From an uncultured Muribaculaceae bacterium (GTDB lineage Bacteria; Bacteroidota; Bacteroidia; Bacteroidales; Muribaculaceae): a stretch of 24,285 nt of DNA. The notes below the pieces were generated by a model that worked only from the letters and a program-made list of their open reading frames with translations, was not told the origin of the DNA and ran no database searches. A program made the position numbers and the translations under genes. This document shows, piece after piece, positions 24,246 through 24,285 of the stretch (position 1 is its first letter; every line of letters starts with the position of its first letter). The stretch lies in the NCBI GenBank assembly GCA_934590135.1, contig CAKTOT010000025.1, positions 1-24,285 of the forward strand. The letters run 5' to 3'.

Positions 24246-24285
24246 ATGAAAAAGTTGCACATATCGCTGATATTTAGTAATTTAG
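24246..24285 (+). CDS. Possible start of a gene running off the right edge
   Basis: An ATG at 24246 after an AT-rich leader (TTTAAAATATTTATA) opens MKKLHISLIFSNL and is still open at the window end. A basic start followed by hydrophobic residues would fit a signal peptide. Only 13 codons are visible, so the call rests mainly on the leader's resemblance to Bacteroidetes leaders. Confidence 0.3.
   Translation, partial: MKKLHISLIFSNL

Overview
This window reads as a chromosomal segment of a member of the Bacteroidales, plausibly a gut or oral lineage such as Muribaculaceae, Prevotella or Porphyromonas relatives. The order-level call is inference from gene content: a Bat (Bacteroides aerotolerance) operon, a fused MurF-alanine racemase, a GSCFA protein, an OmpA-type lipoprotein with TPR, PD40 and carboxypeptidase-regulatory-like domains, and a TonB receptor with a CarboxypepD_reg-like N-terminus. 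Several upstream regions carry the Bacteroidetes -7 element TAnnTTTG, and start codons lack obvious Shine-Dalgarno sites. Almost everything is on the minus strand; the exceptions are a YihY-family membrane protein, RidA and perhaps a gene starting at the right edge.

Layout, in minus-strand transcription order from the right. The right edge (about 23.6-24.3 kb) is decayed DNA: a C-terminal remnant of a DUF4143-type ATPase, two diverged 105-bp tandem repeats, and a start-less 48-codon coding fragment. Next is a TonB-dependent receptor (23417 to 20991) ending in a clear intrinsic terminator. A promoter follows it directly and serves chrA-chrA-folC (two half-size chromate-transporter proteins, then folylpolyglutamate synthase). 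Convergent to this are yihY-family and ridA on the plus strand. From a divergent promoter region at about 16.36-16.40 kb a long co-directional run begins: rfbD, prfC, galE, the OmpA/PorE-like lipoprotein, the GSCFA protein and murF-alr. It mixes sugar-nucleotide, translation-termination, envelope and peptidoglycan functions.

After a 281-bp AT-rich intergenic region holding a TAATTTTG element and a perfect 13-bp hairpin, the Bat operon runs to the left edge: moxR, a DUF58 protein, a DUF4381-like membrane protein, batA, batB, batC and batD (cut by the window). MoxR is an AAA+ ATPase thought to act with the von Willebrand A (MIDAS) proteins. DUF58, BatA and BatB all retain a DxSxS MIDAS motif. 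BatC supplies TPRs and BatD a periplasmic domain, so the operon looks like an intact envelope-associated complex.

I found no CRISPR array, rRNA, tRNA, insertion sequence or recognisable defence system. The least explained DNA is the right-hand 400 bp with its repeats and gene remnants, followed by the hairpin overlapping the predicted bat transcription start.
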